From: Lentzea albida
GTDB lineage: Bacteria; Actinomycetota; Actinomycetes; Mycobacteriales; Pseudonocardiaceae
Length of the DNA: 64,000 nucleotides
Assembly (NCBI RefSeq): GCF_900111005.1
Contig: NZ_FOFV01000002.1
Span: forward strand, 62,001-126,000
Direction of reading: 5' to 3'
Made by a program: the position numbers and the translations under genes. The notes under the pieces are model-generated. The model was not told the origin of the DNA. It worked only from the letters and a program-made list of their open reading frames with translations, and did no database searches. Numbering within the stretch: position 1 is the first letter of the stretch; each line of letters begins with the position of its first letter. This document shows, in pieces, positions 32,283 to 41,068 of this stretch.

Positions 32283-34435
32283 GACACCCTCCCCTGCAGC
32301 TCCACCACGTCGGTCACCACGACCTCCGTGACCTCTTCACCGATGCGCACCGGCACGACCTCCGAGGCGTCACCCGAGAGCCTGCGCAGCCGCACCGAGA
32401 TGTCGCCGTCATGCCACGTGATGTCCGCGGAGAGCCCGCCGCGGCACCGCAGACCGCGCGCGGAACCCCGGGACCAGCCGGCGGGCAGTGCGGGCAGCAC
32501 GTCCACCACCCCGGCGTGGCTCTGCACCACGACCTCGGCCAACGCCGCCGTGAAGCCGAAGTTGCCGTCGATCTGGAACGGCGGGTGCGTGCTGAAGAGG
32601 TTCGGCAGCAGCCCGCCCCACTCCGAGCCGTCGACCGGGGCGTCGCGGTGCCGGTCGCCGGTGAACGCCTCCGAGGCCTCCAGCAGCAACGCACGCACCG
32701 TCTCGCCGTCGCCCAGCCGCGCCCGCAGGGCCATCTTCCAGGCCCACGACCAGCCCATCGCGCCGGGACCGCGCCGGTCCAGCGAAGCCGCGGCGGCGTC
32801 ACCGAGAGGCGTGCCGGCGACGACCTGGCCGAGCGGGTGGACGGAGACGAGGTGCGACAGGTGCCGGTGCGACGGGTCCTCCTCCACGAAGTCCACGGCC
32901 CACTCCCCCAGCCGCCCGTCGACCACCGGAACGGGACGCAACCGGGGCAAGGCAGCCGAGATCTCCGCGAGCACCGGATCCGAGCGCCCGGACGCCAGTG
33001 CCAGCGCCGAGGTCCGTTCGAACACGGCACGGACCAGCACCACGTCCATCGTCACCGACCACGACAACGCTTGCGGGGCACCGGAGGAGTCGAGGAACCA
33101 GTTCTCCGGTGACGTCGACGGGCACGTGTCGAGGTAACCGTCCGGGCCTTCCACCAGCCAGTCGAGGCAGAACTCGGCACACCCGCGCAGCAACGGCCAC
33201 GCGCGCTCCAAAGTGGACCAGGTGCGGGCGAAGTCGTAGTGGTCCCAGGCGTGCTGGACGAGCCACGCGCCGCCCATCTGCCAGATCGCCCACGACGGCG
33301 CGCCGTGCCCCATGCCGACGGGCAGCGACCACCCCCAGGCATCCGTGTTGTGGTGCGCCACCCAGCCCCGCGCCCCGTACAGCGACCGCGCCACCTCCGC
33401 GCCGGTGACCGCGAGCTTCTCCAGCAGCTCCAGCAACGGGTCGTGGCACTCGGCGAGCCCGGTGACCTCGGCCGCCCAGTAGTTCATCTGCGTGTTGATG
33501 TTGATCGTGTAGTTCGACGACCACGCCGGTCGCAGTTCGTCGTTCCAGATGCCCTGCAGGTTCGCGGGCGGCGCGCCCGGCCGCGACGACGACACCAGCA
33601 GGTACCGGCCGTATGCGAACAACACGGAGGCGATGAGCTGCTCGTCCTTGCCGCTCAGCAGGTCCAGCACGTCCACGACGTCCGGGACGTCGCCGAACCG
33701 CACGTCGCACGCGTCCATCAACGTCATGTGGTCGCCGTGCCGCCGGCCGCTCCACGACGACTCGGTCGTGGTCGAACTCGTGAGCGTGAGCAGCCAGCGC
33801 TCGCCCGAGTGCACCTTCACCGTCACCGCGCCGCGTTCCCCGTCACCGTAGACGGGCGCCTCGACCTGCGGTTCGTGGCGGGGAGCCGAATCGACCGGGA
33901 TCTCCACCACCAGGTTCAGGCCGTTGCGCGAGACCTCCCGCAACGGCGTCGAGATCTCGACGGCCGACGGCACCGCTCCGGTGATCTCCACGCACAGCGC
34001 GGTTTCCGAGGCCCACACCCGCCGCACGACGTCCGAACCGCCGATGGTCATCCGCTCGGTGACCACCCCGGTGGCCAGGTCCAGCGTCCGGCCGTGCGAC
34101 TCGCCGACGGGCAACGTGATCCACAGGTCGACGTACGGCAGGAACGTCTGGCTGTACGGGCCCTCGAACGACATCAGCAACTCGGTGGCGCGCTCCAGGT
34201 CACCGCCGAAGATCGCTTCACGCACCTGCGCGAGCCGGTGCGGACCAGCCCCGGACGCCAGCACGTCCGCCAGCGCGCGGGAGGGCCCGGCCGCGGTGCC
34301 CGACCACACGGTCGCGTCGTTGACCTGCACGCGGGACCGCCCGGTCCCGCCGAACACCATCGCGCCGAGGCGGCCGTTGCCCACGGGCAGCGCCTCGGTC
34401 CACTCCGCCGCAGCCGACGGCCAGTGCAGTCTCAC
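32276..34435 (-). CDS. Cytoplasmic GH95 glycosidase (alpha-L-fucosidase type)
   Basis: A 719-residue GH95 enzyme without a signal peptide, starting straight into the N-terminal beta-domain ('ALPVGNGRLGAMVFGG'). The catalytic barrel contains 'INTQMNYWAAE', 'CPSTSPEN' with the acid Glu, 'HRHLSHLVSVHPLG' and 'FQIDGNFGFTAA' with the base-side Asp/Asn. GTG 34435 overlaps the permease stop (GTGA). It presumably trims fucosyl or galactosyl caps from oligosaccharides after import, in contrast to the Tat-exported GH95 at 17983-20286. The two are only moderately similar. Confidence 0.88.
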   Translation of the reverse strand: MRLHWPSAAAEWTEALPVGNGRLGAMVFGGTGRSRVQVNDATVWSGTAAGPSRALADVLASGAGPHRLAQVREAIFGGDLERATELLMSFEGPYSQTFLPYVDLWITLPVGESHGRTLDLATGVVTERMTIGGSDVVRRVWASETALCVEITGAVPSAVEISTPLREVSRNGLNLVVEIPVDSAPRHEPQVEAPVYGDGERGAVTVKVHSGERWLLTLTSSTTTESSWSGRRHGDHMTLMDACDVRFGDVPDVVDVLDLLSGKDEQLIASVLFAYGRYLLVSSSRPGAPPANLQGIWNDELRPAWSSNYTININTQMNYWAAEVTGLAECHDPLLELLEKLAVTGAEVARSLYGARGWVAHHNTDAWGWSLPVGMGHGAPSWAIWQMGGAWLVQHAWDHYDFARTWSTLERAWPLLRGCAEFCLDWLVEGPDGYLDTCPSTSPENWFLDSSGAPQALSWSVTMDVVLVRAVFERTSALALASGRSDPVLAEISAALPRLRPVPVVDGRLGEWAVDFVEEDPSHRHLSHLVSVHPLGQVVAGTPLGDAAAASLDRRGPGAMGWSWAWKMALRARLGDGETVRALLLEASEAFTGDRHRDAPVDGSEWGGLLPNLFSTHPPFQIDGNFGFTAALAEVVVQSHAGVVDVLPALPAGWSRGSARGLRCRGGLSADITWHDGDISVRLRRLSGDASEVVPVRIGEEVTEVVVTDVVELQGRVSC

Positions 34436-35313
34436 TTGATCCCCGTGAAGCCGATGGAGTTGACCAGCCGCCGCCCGAAGACCACGAACAGCAGCAACAT
34501 CGGCAGCGCCGCGACCAGCGTCGCCGCCATCAGGCCGGCCCAGTCCAGCGACGCCTGCGGTGAGGACTGCTTGAACACCGCGAGCGCGAGGGTGAGCGGG
34601 CGGACCGACTCGTCGTTGGTGACGAGCAACGGCCAGAAGTAGTCGTTCCAGGTGGTGATGAACTGCAGCAACGTCAGGGTCGCCATCGGCGCGACGCTCA
34701 TCGGCAGCACGATCCGGAAGCACACGCGCAACGGCCCGGCGCCGTCGATGATCGCGGCCTCCTCGACCTCGTGCGAGAGCCCGAGCATGAACTGCCGCAG
34801 GAAGAAGATGTTGAACGCGGAGAAGAACGCGCTCGGCAGGATCATGCCGGCGAACGAGTTGAGCAGCCCGAGGTCCTTCATCAGCACGAAGTTCGGCAGC
34901 AGCGTGAACACCGACGGCACCATCAGCGCGGTCAGCAGCACGCCGAAGACGACGTCACGACCCTTCCACCGCAACCGGGAGAACGCGTAGGCCGCGAGTG
35001 CCGAGAACACCACCGTGACGAGCGTCAGAACTCCCGCGTACACAACGGAGTTCCACAGCGCGAGTCCCAGTTCGATCTTGGCTCCCGACCCGCCCTCCGC
35101 CGCGGCCTCCGCGGGCGTCGCGAGGCCCAGAGCGCGCTTGAACGGGCCCCAGGTGAAGTGCACTGGCAGCAACGACGACGGGTCCGTCGACATCGCGAAG
35201 TTGTTCGACAGCGCGGTCCGCACGATCCAGTAGAACGGGAAGATCGTGATCAGCAGCACGACGACCAGGTAGCCCCAGGCGACGCCGCGGCCGAGTTTCA
35301 CGGGAAAGGTCAT
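34432..35313 (-). CDS. ABC sugar permease, MalG type
   Basis: A 293-residue inner-membrane permease of the CUT1 family with six membrane helices. The EAA loop that contacts the ATPase is 'EVEEAAIIDGAGPLRVCFRIVLPM'. It pairs with the MalF-type permease 9 bp upstream. No ATP-binding subunit is encoded in the operon, so a shared multitask ATPase (MsiK type) elsewhere in the genome probably energises it, as is usual in actinomycetes. Confidence 0.93.
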   Translation of the reverse strand: MTFPVKLGRGVAWGYLVVVLLITIFPFYWIVRTALSNNFAMSTDPSSLLPVHFTWGPFKRALGLATPAEAAAEGGSGAKIELGLALWNSVVYAGVLTLVTVVFSALAAYAFSRLRWKGRDVVFGVLLTALMVPSVFTLLPNFVLMKDLGLLNSFAGMILPSAFFSAFNIFFLRQFMLGLSHEVEEAAIIDGAGPLRVCFRIVLPMSVAPMATLTLLQFITTWNDYFWPLLVTNDESVRPLTLALAVFKQSSPQASLDWAGLMAATLVAALPMLLLFVVFGRRLVNSIGFTGIK

Positions 35314-35322
35314 GACGCCTCC

Positions 35323-36282
35323 TCAGTTCGTGTCGGACTCGCTCGCCCGGGCCATCCGCATCTGCGTGAAGGTCACCGCGACGAGCATCAGGAACAGGGC
35401 GAGCGACATCGTCGCGGCATAGCCGAAGTCGAACTGCCCGAACGCCTTGTCGTAGATGTACATCTGGAGCACGAGCGACGCGTCCGCCGGACCGCCCTTG
35501 GTGCTGACCTGGACGATGTCGAAGATCTGGGTCGCGCCGATCACGTTGAGGACCACGACCATGACCAGGATCGGCCGCAGCAACGGCAACGTGAGCGAGC
35601 GGAACATCTGGAACTCGGAAGCCCCGTCGATCCGCCCCGCCTCGTAGATCGTCGCGGGGATCGTCTGCAGGCCCGCGAAGATGAGGACGGCGTTGTAGCC
35701 CATGGTCTTCCACACGTTCAGCGCCGCCAGCGTCGGCACCGCCCACGCGTCCGAGCTGAAGAACATGACCGGCTCGCCGGTGATCCAGGTGATGAGCTGG
35801 TTCACGATGCCGAGCTGCGGGTCGAGCATCCAGGTCCACACCAGCGCCGTGACGACGCCGGAGATGAGGAACGGCAGGATCATCAGCCCGCGGACGGTCG
35901 TGTTGACCCCCAGCCGGTGCAGCACGACCGCGGTGATCAGCGAAACGCCGACGCCGAGGACCACGGACAGGACGACGAAGTAGGCCGTGACGCCGAGCGA
36001 GTGCCAGAACCGGCCGTCGTCCAGCAACTGCCGGACGTTGTCGAGCCCCGTCCACACCGGAGGGGTGAGGATGTGGAACTCGGTGAAGCTGAGGTAGACG
36101 CCGCGCAGCATCGGGTAGGCGAAGAAGACGCCGAACCCGAGGACGGCCGGTGCGACGAGGAGCCACGCGACCCACGTGTCGTTGCGGCGCGAGGCGGGGC
36201 CCCGGCGGCGTGGGGGTGGAGGCGCCGTGGTGGCGGAGCCACGCACGACCTGGGCGCTTGTGTCCTGCACGGTGGTCACCAC
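35323..36282 (-). CDS. ABC sugar permease, MalF type
   Basis: A 319-residue permease with six membrane helices and the EAA loop 'TIYEAGRIDGASEFQMFRSLTLPLL'. The N-terminal 40 residues are cytoplasmic, with a proline/arginine-rich stretch before the first helix. It forms the heterodimeric channel with the MalG-type protein for uptake of an oligosaccharide. It starts 14 bp after the GH27 gene of the same operon. Confidence 0.93.
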   Translation of the reverse strand: MVTTVQDTSAQVVRGSATTAPPPPRRRGPASRRNDTWVAWLLVAPAVLGFGVFFAYPMLRGVYLSFTEFHILTPPVWTGLDNVRQLLDDGRFWHSLGVTAYFVVLSVVLGVGVSLITAVVLHRLGVNTTVRGLMILPFLISGVVTALVWTWMLDPQLGIVNQLITWITGEPVMFFSSDAWAVPTLAALNVWKTMGYNAVLIFAGLQTIPATIYEAGRIDGASEFQMFRSLTLPLLRPILVMVVVLNVIGATQIFDIVQVSTKGGPADASLVLQMYIYDKAFGQFDFGYAATMSLALFLMLVAVTFTQMRMARASESDTN

Positions 36283-36296
36283 GACGCCTCCTGGTC

Positions 36297-38264
36297 TCAG
36301 ACGCGGATGCTGTCGACGTCGAACACGGAGTCGTCCGGGTTGCCGAACCGGATCGTGTTGGCGCCCTTGAGCAGGTAGATCGGCACGGTGACCTTCTGCG
36401 GCGTGTTCCAGTCGTCGTCGTTGGACCCGGCGACCGGCAGCTTGAAGGCGGTGCCGTTCACCGTGACGACACCGGTCCTGCTGGCGTCGGCCGAGATGTA
36501 GGCCAGCTCGACGAGGTAGGTGCCCTCACGCGGCACGGTGACCGTCGGCATGGTGACGATGCCGCTGCCGCCGAGGTACCCGACCTTGCTGCCGCCAGAG
36601 CACGCGCAGCCGTAAACGGTCGCGCCGCCGCCAACGCTGCCCCTCTCCGCTTCGTACGTCACGCTTTCCTGCGGTGTCACGAAGTTGACCGGCTTCGAGC
36701 GGGCGCCGTTCTGCACGACGGTGAACTCGTAGGAGGTCGCCGGGGTGAGGCCGGTGACGGTCGCCGTCGTGTCGGTGGTGGTGGCGACCTTCCTGTTGCC
36801 CGCGTAGACGTCGTAACGAACGCCGGTCTTGCCGTACCACTTCAGCGACACGCTGGTCGGCGTGGCCGCGGTGCCCTGCACGACAGCGGGCGCGACCGAG
36901 GAGCGCGGCGTGATCGTGAACAGCTTCGAGCCGTGCACCGGCAGTTCTTCCGTGATGGAGCCGGACTTCTGGCCGATGTCCTTCTTCGCCCACACGTCAC
37001 GGACCTTGGCGTTGCCCTGGATGCCGAGCCGCGCGAAGTCCGCCGTCACCGGCGCGGGCCGGGACCCGAGGTTGAACAGCGCGACGGTGTAGCTGCCGTC
37101 GCGGTTGCGGGCGTACCAGACCTGCTGGTCGGAGAACTGGTCCACGGGCCGCGCGGGAACGCCGGCCTGGTTGATCGCGATGACCTCGTTGTTGGTCAGC
37201 AGCTGGTAACCGAAGTCGTCGATCTTCGTGAGGTCGTCCCCGATGTAGAGCGGCGAGGACGAGATCGACCACAGCGTCATGTAGCTCTGCCGCTCGGCCT
37301 CGGTCAGGCCGTCCATCTGCCCGTTGCCGACGGCGAGGCTGTCGAGGTTGTTCCATTGGCCGGGGCCGGCGTCGTCGATCCACTGCACGACGTCGTTCCA
37401 GCGCTGCTTCACCGACTGGTTCCAGGTGACGAGGGTGTCGCAGTAGCACTCGACGTCGGTGTCGACGCGCCAGCCGTTCGTGTTGGCCTTCCACACGTCG
37501 GCGTGGCGGTGGCTCAGCGCCCACGAGATGAGGAACTCGATCGGACGGCCGGTGCTCTTGAGCGCGGAGTTCCACGCCTTCACGTCGGTCGTGTTGTCGT
37601 AGCGCTCACCGCCGCGGAAGCTGCCGGGGCCGACGCCGTCGAGCTTGAGGAAGTCGACGCCCCAGCCCGCGAGCACCTGCGCGATGGAGTCGATGTACTT
37701 CTGCGAGCACGGGTTCGCGAAGTCCATCTTGTAGGCCATGTCCCACCCGTTGGTCTTGCGCAGGTCGGGGTAGACGATGTCCTTGGTCGTGCAGCCGGGC
37801 GCGTTGTAGATCGGGGTCTTGCCGTCGTTGTACGCCTTGAGGTCCAGGCCGACCGCGAGGTACGAACCGAACTTCAGCCCCTTGCCGTGGACGTACTCGC
37901 CCAGCCACTTGAAGCCGCGCGGGAACTTCTTCGCGTCCACCACCGGCCTCCCGTACTCGTCGAACGAGCCGAGCCAGCCCGCGTCGACGTTCACGTGGTC
38001 GTAGCCGTGCTTCTTGAACTTCGCCGCCAGCACGTCCGCCTGTGCCAGCACGTTCTTCTCGTTCAGCCAGCTCGCGGGACCGTCCGGGTTCACCCCGGGG
38101 TAGTTGGTCGCCTGCAACGTCCAGCTGCTCCAGCCCATGTAGGGCTTCTCCGCCTTCGCCGCGGTGTTCTGCTGGGCTGTTGGGGCCTGGGGTGCTTGGG
38201 CCTGGGCCGCCGGAACCGCGATCAGCGACGCGAGCAGGCCGGCAACGACACCTAACGCTCTCAA
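36297..38264 (-). CDS. Secreted GH27 glycosidase with FnIII and CBM35 modules
   Basis: A 655-residue secreted enzyme. A signal peptide of about 23 residues (GVVAGLLASLIAVPAAQA) precedes the GH27 domain (about 40-430: 'PYMGWSSWTLQ', nucleophile Asp in 'FLKLDGVG', acid/base Asp in 'WRVDTDVEC'). A fibronectin III module (about 435-520) and a CBM35 (about 525-655, 'YEAERGSVGGGATVYGCACSGGSKVGYLGG') follow. 'NVDAGWLG' lacks the second substrate-binding Asp of alpha-galactosidases, so a beta-L-arabinopyranosidase role is possible. TTG 38264 is chosen because AAAGGAG lies 5 bp upstream. Confidence 0.86.
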   Translation of the reverse strand: MRALGVVAGLLASLIAVPAAQAQAPQAPTAQQNTAAKAEKPYMGWSSWTLQATNYPGVNPDGPASWLNEKNVLAQADVLAAKFKKHGYDHVNVDAGWLGSFDEYGRPVVDAKKFPRGFKWLGEYVHGKGLKFGSYLAVGLDLKAYNDGKTPIYNAPGCTTKDIVYPDLRKTNGWDMAYKMDFANPCSQKYIDSIAQVLAGWGVDFLKLDGVGPGSFRGGERYDNTTDVKAWNSALKSTGRPIEFLISWALSHRHADVWKANTNGWRVDTDVECYCDTLVTWNQSVKQRWNDVVQWIDDAGPGQWNNLDSLAVGNGQMDGLTEAERQSYMTLWSISSSPLYIGDDLTKIDDFGYQLLTNNEVIAINQAGVPARPVDQFSDQQVWYARNRDGSYTVALFNLGSRPAPVTADFARLGIQGNAKVRDVWAKKDIGQKSGSITEELPVHGSKLFTITPRSSVAPAVVQGTAATPTSVSLKWYGKTGVRYDVYAGNRKVATTTDTTATVTGLTPATSYEFTVVQNGARSKPVNFVTPQESVTYEAERGSVGGGATVYGCACSGGSKVGYLGGSGIVTMPTVTVPREGTYLVELAYISADASRTGVVTVNGTAFKLPVAGSNDDDWNTPQKVTVPIYLLKGANTIRFGNPDDSVFDVDSIRV

Positions 38265-38283
38265 GACCACTCCTTTGTGATTT

Positions 38284-39372
38284 TCAGGCGACCCGGAGGT
38301 CTTCCATCGCGTCGCGGTCCCAGTCGATTCCGAGACCCGGTGTGTCCGGTGCGAGTGCGTGTCCGTTGTGGACGGTCATCTCGCTCTTGGTGATCCCGCG
38401 CAGCTGCGGGATGTGCTCGACGAACCTGCCGTTGGGCAGGGCAGCCGCGAGGCTGACGTGCAGCTCCATGAGGAAGTGCGGGCAGACGTCGGCGTTGAAC
38501 GCCTCCGCGAGGTGCGCGACCTTGAGGAACGGCGTGATGCCACCGATCCGCGCCGCGTCGACCTGCACGATCGAGGCGGCACCGCGTTCGAGGTACTCGC
38601 GGAACTGCGCCATCGAGTACAGCGACTCCCCCACCGCGATCGGGATGGCGGTGCTCCGGGCGAGCCGTGCGTGTCCGCTCACGTCGTCCGCGGGCAGCGG
38701 TTCCTCGAGCCAGGTCAGGTTGGTGTGCCGGAACGCGTCCGCGCGCCGGACCGCCTCGGCCGCCGTCATGGACTGGTTGGCGTCGACCATGATCGCGAAC
38801 CGCTCGCCGACCGCCGCCCGGACGGCTTCGAGCCGTTCGACGTCCTCGGTCAGGTCGGGTTTGCCGACCTTCATCTTGATGCCCTGCCAGCCCTGCGCGG
38901 CCGTCTCCTTCGCGCCCGCGACGAGTTCTTCGGCGGACAGGTGCAGCCAGCCGCCCTCGGTGTCGTAGAGCGGCACCTCCTGGCGGAACCCGCCCGCCAT
39001 GCGCCACAACGGTTCTCCCGCGCGCAGGCACCGCAGGTCCCACAGCGCGGTGTCGACGGCGGCCAGCGCGAGCGAGGTGATCGCGCCGACAGTGGTCGAT
39101 CGCGTGTACGCGAACAGGTCGTGCCAGACGTGCTCGATCCGGCGCGCGTCGGCGCCGACGAGCCTGGGCAGCAGGTGGTCGGTCAGCAAGGCGAGGACGG
39201 AGCTGCCGCCCGTGCCGATCGTGTAGGCGTATCCGAGACCGGTGAGCCCGTCGTCCGTCGTGACCTCGACGAACACGGTCTCCTGCTTGATGAACTGCTG
39301 GACGGCGTCGGTGCGCAGGGTCTCGACCGGAACATCGACCTGGAACGCCTCAGCCCGCACGACCTTCGTCAC
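38284..39372 (-). CDS. Mandelate racemase/muconate lactonising enzyme-family acid-sugar dehydratase
   Basis: A 362-residue enolase-superfamily enzyme of the mandelate racemase subgroup. The KxK base is in 'IKMKVG', metal ligands in 'IMVDANQS', 'WLEEPL' and 'VGESL', and the His-Asp dyad in 'VQVDAARIGG' and 'CPHFLMEL'. The subgroup dehydrates sugar acids such as fuconate, galactonate or arabinonate. It is the first gene of the eight-gene operon, so a sugar acid is probably an intermediate, matching the FCD regulator at the operon end. GTG 39372 follows AGGAG at 5-bp spacing. Confidence 0.85.
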   Translation of the reverse strand: MTKVVRAEAFQVDVPVETLRTDAVQQFIKQETVFVEVTTDDGLTGLGYAYTIGTGGSSVLALLTDHLLPRLVGADARRIEHVWHDLFAYTRSTTVGAITSLALAAVDTALWDLRCLRAGEPLWRMAGGFRQEVPLYDTEGGWLHLSAEELVAGAKETAAQGWQGIKMKVGKPDLTEDVERLEAVRAAVGERFAIMVDANQSMTAAEAVRRADAFRHTNLTWLEEPLPADDVSGHARLARSTAIPIAVGESLYSMAQFREYLERGAASIVQVDAARIGGITPFLKVAHLAEAFNADVCPHFLMELHVSLAAALPNGRFVEHIPQLRGITKSEMTVHNGHALAPDTPGLGIDWDRDAMEDLRVA

Positions 39373-39392
39373 ACCAACTCCTCGGACCTTTG

Positions 39393-39404
39393 ATCCTATA
39401 GGAT
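39393..39404. promoter_or_regulatory. Perfect palindrome, probable GntR/FCD operator of the glycan operon
   Basis: ATCCTATAGGAT, a 12-bp perfect palindrome 20 bp upstream of the operon's first start codon. Short AT-rich dyads of this form are typical for FCD-type GntR proteins. I found no second copy in the window. It lies just downstream of a likely promoter, where bound repressor would block transcription. Confidence 0.62.
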
Positions 39405-39415
39405 ATTTGACGAGG

Positions 39416-39444
39416 ATTGAACGCTGGCGTTACGGCGGTGTCAA
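39416..39444 (-). promoter_or_regulatory. Probable sigma70-type promoter of the glycan operon
   Basis: On the minus strand, TTGACA (39444-39439), a 17-bp spacer and TTCAAT (39421-39416). The -35 is consensus and the -10 partial. A transcript would start near 39410, placing the 39393-39404 palindrome right after the start point. Confidence 0.5.
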
Positions 39445-39546
39445 CGATCGTTCGGCCACGTTCCCACGCCAATGACAGCGTTTTCAACGGGTTGCCGCGA
39501 CCGGGTCTCGTTCCGGTCCTCCGATGTTTGCAGCTCACAGCCGCAG

Positions 39547-39578
39547 AACACACCCCGACGGGCGTGTGGGGGTGTGTT
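39547..39578. terminator. Hairpin between the SRPBCC gene and the glycan operon promoter
   Basis: A 10-bp stem AACACACCCC (39547-39556) with GGGGTGTGTT (39569-39578), 12-nt loop, followed on the plus strand by TTAAAA. It is 46 bp beyond the stop codon of the minus-strand SRPBCC gene and probably insulates it from the operon. Otherwise nothing is visible in 39445-39624. Confidence 0.5.
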
Positions 39579-39624
39579 TAAAAGTGAGTGGTTCTGTCCG
39601 GTGTTGCCGGGAGGACAGGAACGA

Positions 39625-40080
39625 TCAAGCGGACTCGGCGGTGCGCTTCAGCCGCTCGAGCGTCGCCTCGATGTTGCGCTGGTTCGTCACGGCGCGGTCC
39701 TTCACACCGGTCGCCAGCCGCGTGATCGGCACGTACCAGCGAGGCCGGCGGTCCCACGTCGACTCGGTGACGCGGCAGCCGTCCGCCGTCTCCTCGATGT
39801 CGTACTGCCAGCGCGACACCGCGAGCCCCAGCGACTTCACCTCGAACGCGAACCGCGTCTCCGAGCAGTCCGTCACCGTGGACGTGGTGGGCCAGACCCG
39901 CCAGCCGCGCTTGTTGACGCCGCGGAACCGGGCGCCGACCTGCGCGCCGGGCGCGTTCAGCCACCGGCCGCCGGAGTACTCCTCGGCACACCGGCTGAGC
40001 CCGCGGAGGTCGCTGACCAGCTCGAACACGCGCTGCGGCGAGGCGGCAACGTCGATGTGCGCGGTGGCGTCCGGCGTCAT
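39625..40080 (-). CDS. SRPBCC (START/polyketide cyclase-like) family protein
   Basis: A 151-residue helix-grip-fold protein. 'ATAHIDVAASPQRVFELVSDLRGLSRCAEEYSGG' is the classic N-terminus of the polyketide cyclase/dehydrase-like SRPBCC family, followed by 'ARFRGVNKRGWRVWPTTSTV'. Such proteins bind hydrophobic ligands; most of those outside biosynthetic clusters have no known role. Single gene, 33 bp downstream of the hydroxyacid dehydrogenase gene, possibly co-transcribed. Confidence 0.85.
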   Translation of the reverse strand: MTPDATAHIDVAASPQRVFELVSDLRGLSRCAEEYSGGRWLNAPGAQVGARFRGVNKRGWRVWPTTSTVTDCSETRFAFEVKSLGLAVSRWQYDIEETADGCRVTESTWDRRPRWYVPITRLATGVKDRAVTNQRNIEATLERLKRTAESA

Positions 40081-40113
40081 GCACCGAACTTACTACCGGT
40101 AGGTAACTGACCG

Positions 40114-41043
40114 CTAGAGCTGCCGGATCGGTTCACCGGCGAGGAACGCGTGGATGTCCTCCACGGCCTCGGTGAAGTACGTGCGGTAGTTCGCCTCCGT
40201 CACGTATCCCAGGTGCGGGGTCGCGAGGACGTTCGGCAACGTCCGCAGCTCGTCGGTCAGCGGCAGCGGCTCGACCTCGAACACGTCCAGCCCGGCGCCG
40301 GCGATCCGCTTCTCCCGCAACACCTCCAGCAACGCCTCCGAGTCCACGATCGGCGCCCGCGAGGTGTTGACCAGGAACGCCGAGGGCTTCAGGCAGGCCA
40401 GCGCGGCGGCGTCCACCAGGCCGCGGGTGCGGTCGCTCAGCACCAGGTGGACGGACGCGAAGTCGCTCTGCCCCAGCAGGTCGTGCAGCCCCGAGGCGAG
40501 CCGGACGCCCTCGGGTTCGACGCGCTCGGCGGTCAGGTTGGGACTCCACGCCACCACGTCCATGCCGAACGCCCGCCCGACGCGGCCGACGGCCTTGCCG
40601 AGGTTGCCGAAGCCGAGCAGGCCGAGGGTGCGGCCGGCGAGGTCGACGCCGACGGTGCTCTGCCACGGGCCGCCGGCGTGGAAGGCCGCGTTCTCGACGG
40701 CCAGGTGACGGGCGAGGCCGAGGATCAACGCCCACGTCAGCTCGGTCGGCGGGGTCTTGGCGCTGCCCGTGCCGCAGACCGTCACGCCGTGCGCGCGGGC
40801 CGCGGCCAGGTCGATGGACGCGTTGCGCATGCCGCTCGTGATCAGCAGCCGCAACCGGGGCAGGCGCGCGAACAGGGCCGCGTCGAACGGGGTCCGCTCG
40901 CGCATGATCACGACGCACTCGGCCTCGGCCAGCGCGTCGGCCGGGTCGTCCAGGTGCTCGCGCAGCACCGTCACGTCGAGGCCCGACCAGTCGGCGTTGG
41001 CGAGCGCCACGCCCTGGTAGTCGTCCAGCACCGCACACCGCAT
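40114..41043 (-). CDS. D-isomer-specific 2-hydroxyacid dehydrogenase
   Basis: A 309-residue NAD-dependent dehydrogenase. The nucleotide-binding motif is 'LGLLGFGNLGKAVG', and the catalytic Arg, Glu and His are in 'NTSRAPIVD', 'DVFEVEPLP' and 'ATPHLGYVT'. It belongs to the D-3-phosphoglycerate dehydrogenase-like family but is shorter than SerA and has no ACT domain, so a generic hydroxyacid substrate is likely. Its start codon is only 25 bp from the divergent DUF3291 gene, so the promoters overlap coding sequence. Confidence 0.9.
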   Translation of the reverse strand: MRCAVLDDYQGVALANADWSGLDVTVLREHLDDPADALAEAECVVIMRERTPFDAALFARLPRLRLLITSGMRNASIDLAAARAHGVTVCGTGSAKTPPTELTWALILGLARHLAVENAAFHAGGPWQSTVGVDLAGRTLGLLGFGNLGKAVGRVGRAFGMDVVAWSPNLTAERVEPEGVRLASGLHDLLGQSDFASVHLVLSDRTRGLVDAAALACLKPSAFLVNTSRAPIVDSEALLEVLREKRIAGAGLDVFEVEPLPLTDELRTLPNVLATPHLGYVTEANYRTYFTEAVEDIHAFLAGEPIRQL

Positions 41044-41068
41044 GAGCCGATCATGTCAGAGTAGGCGC

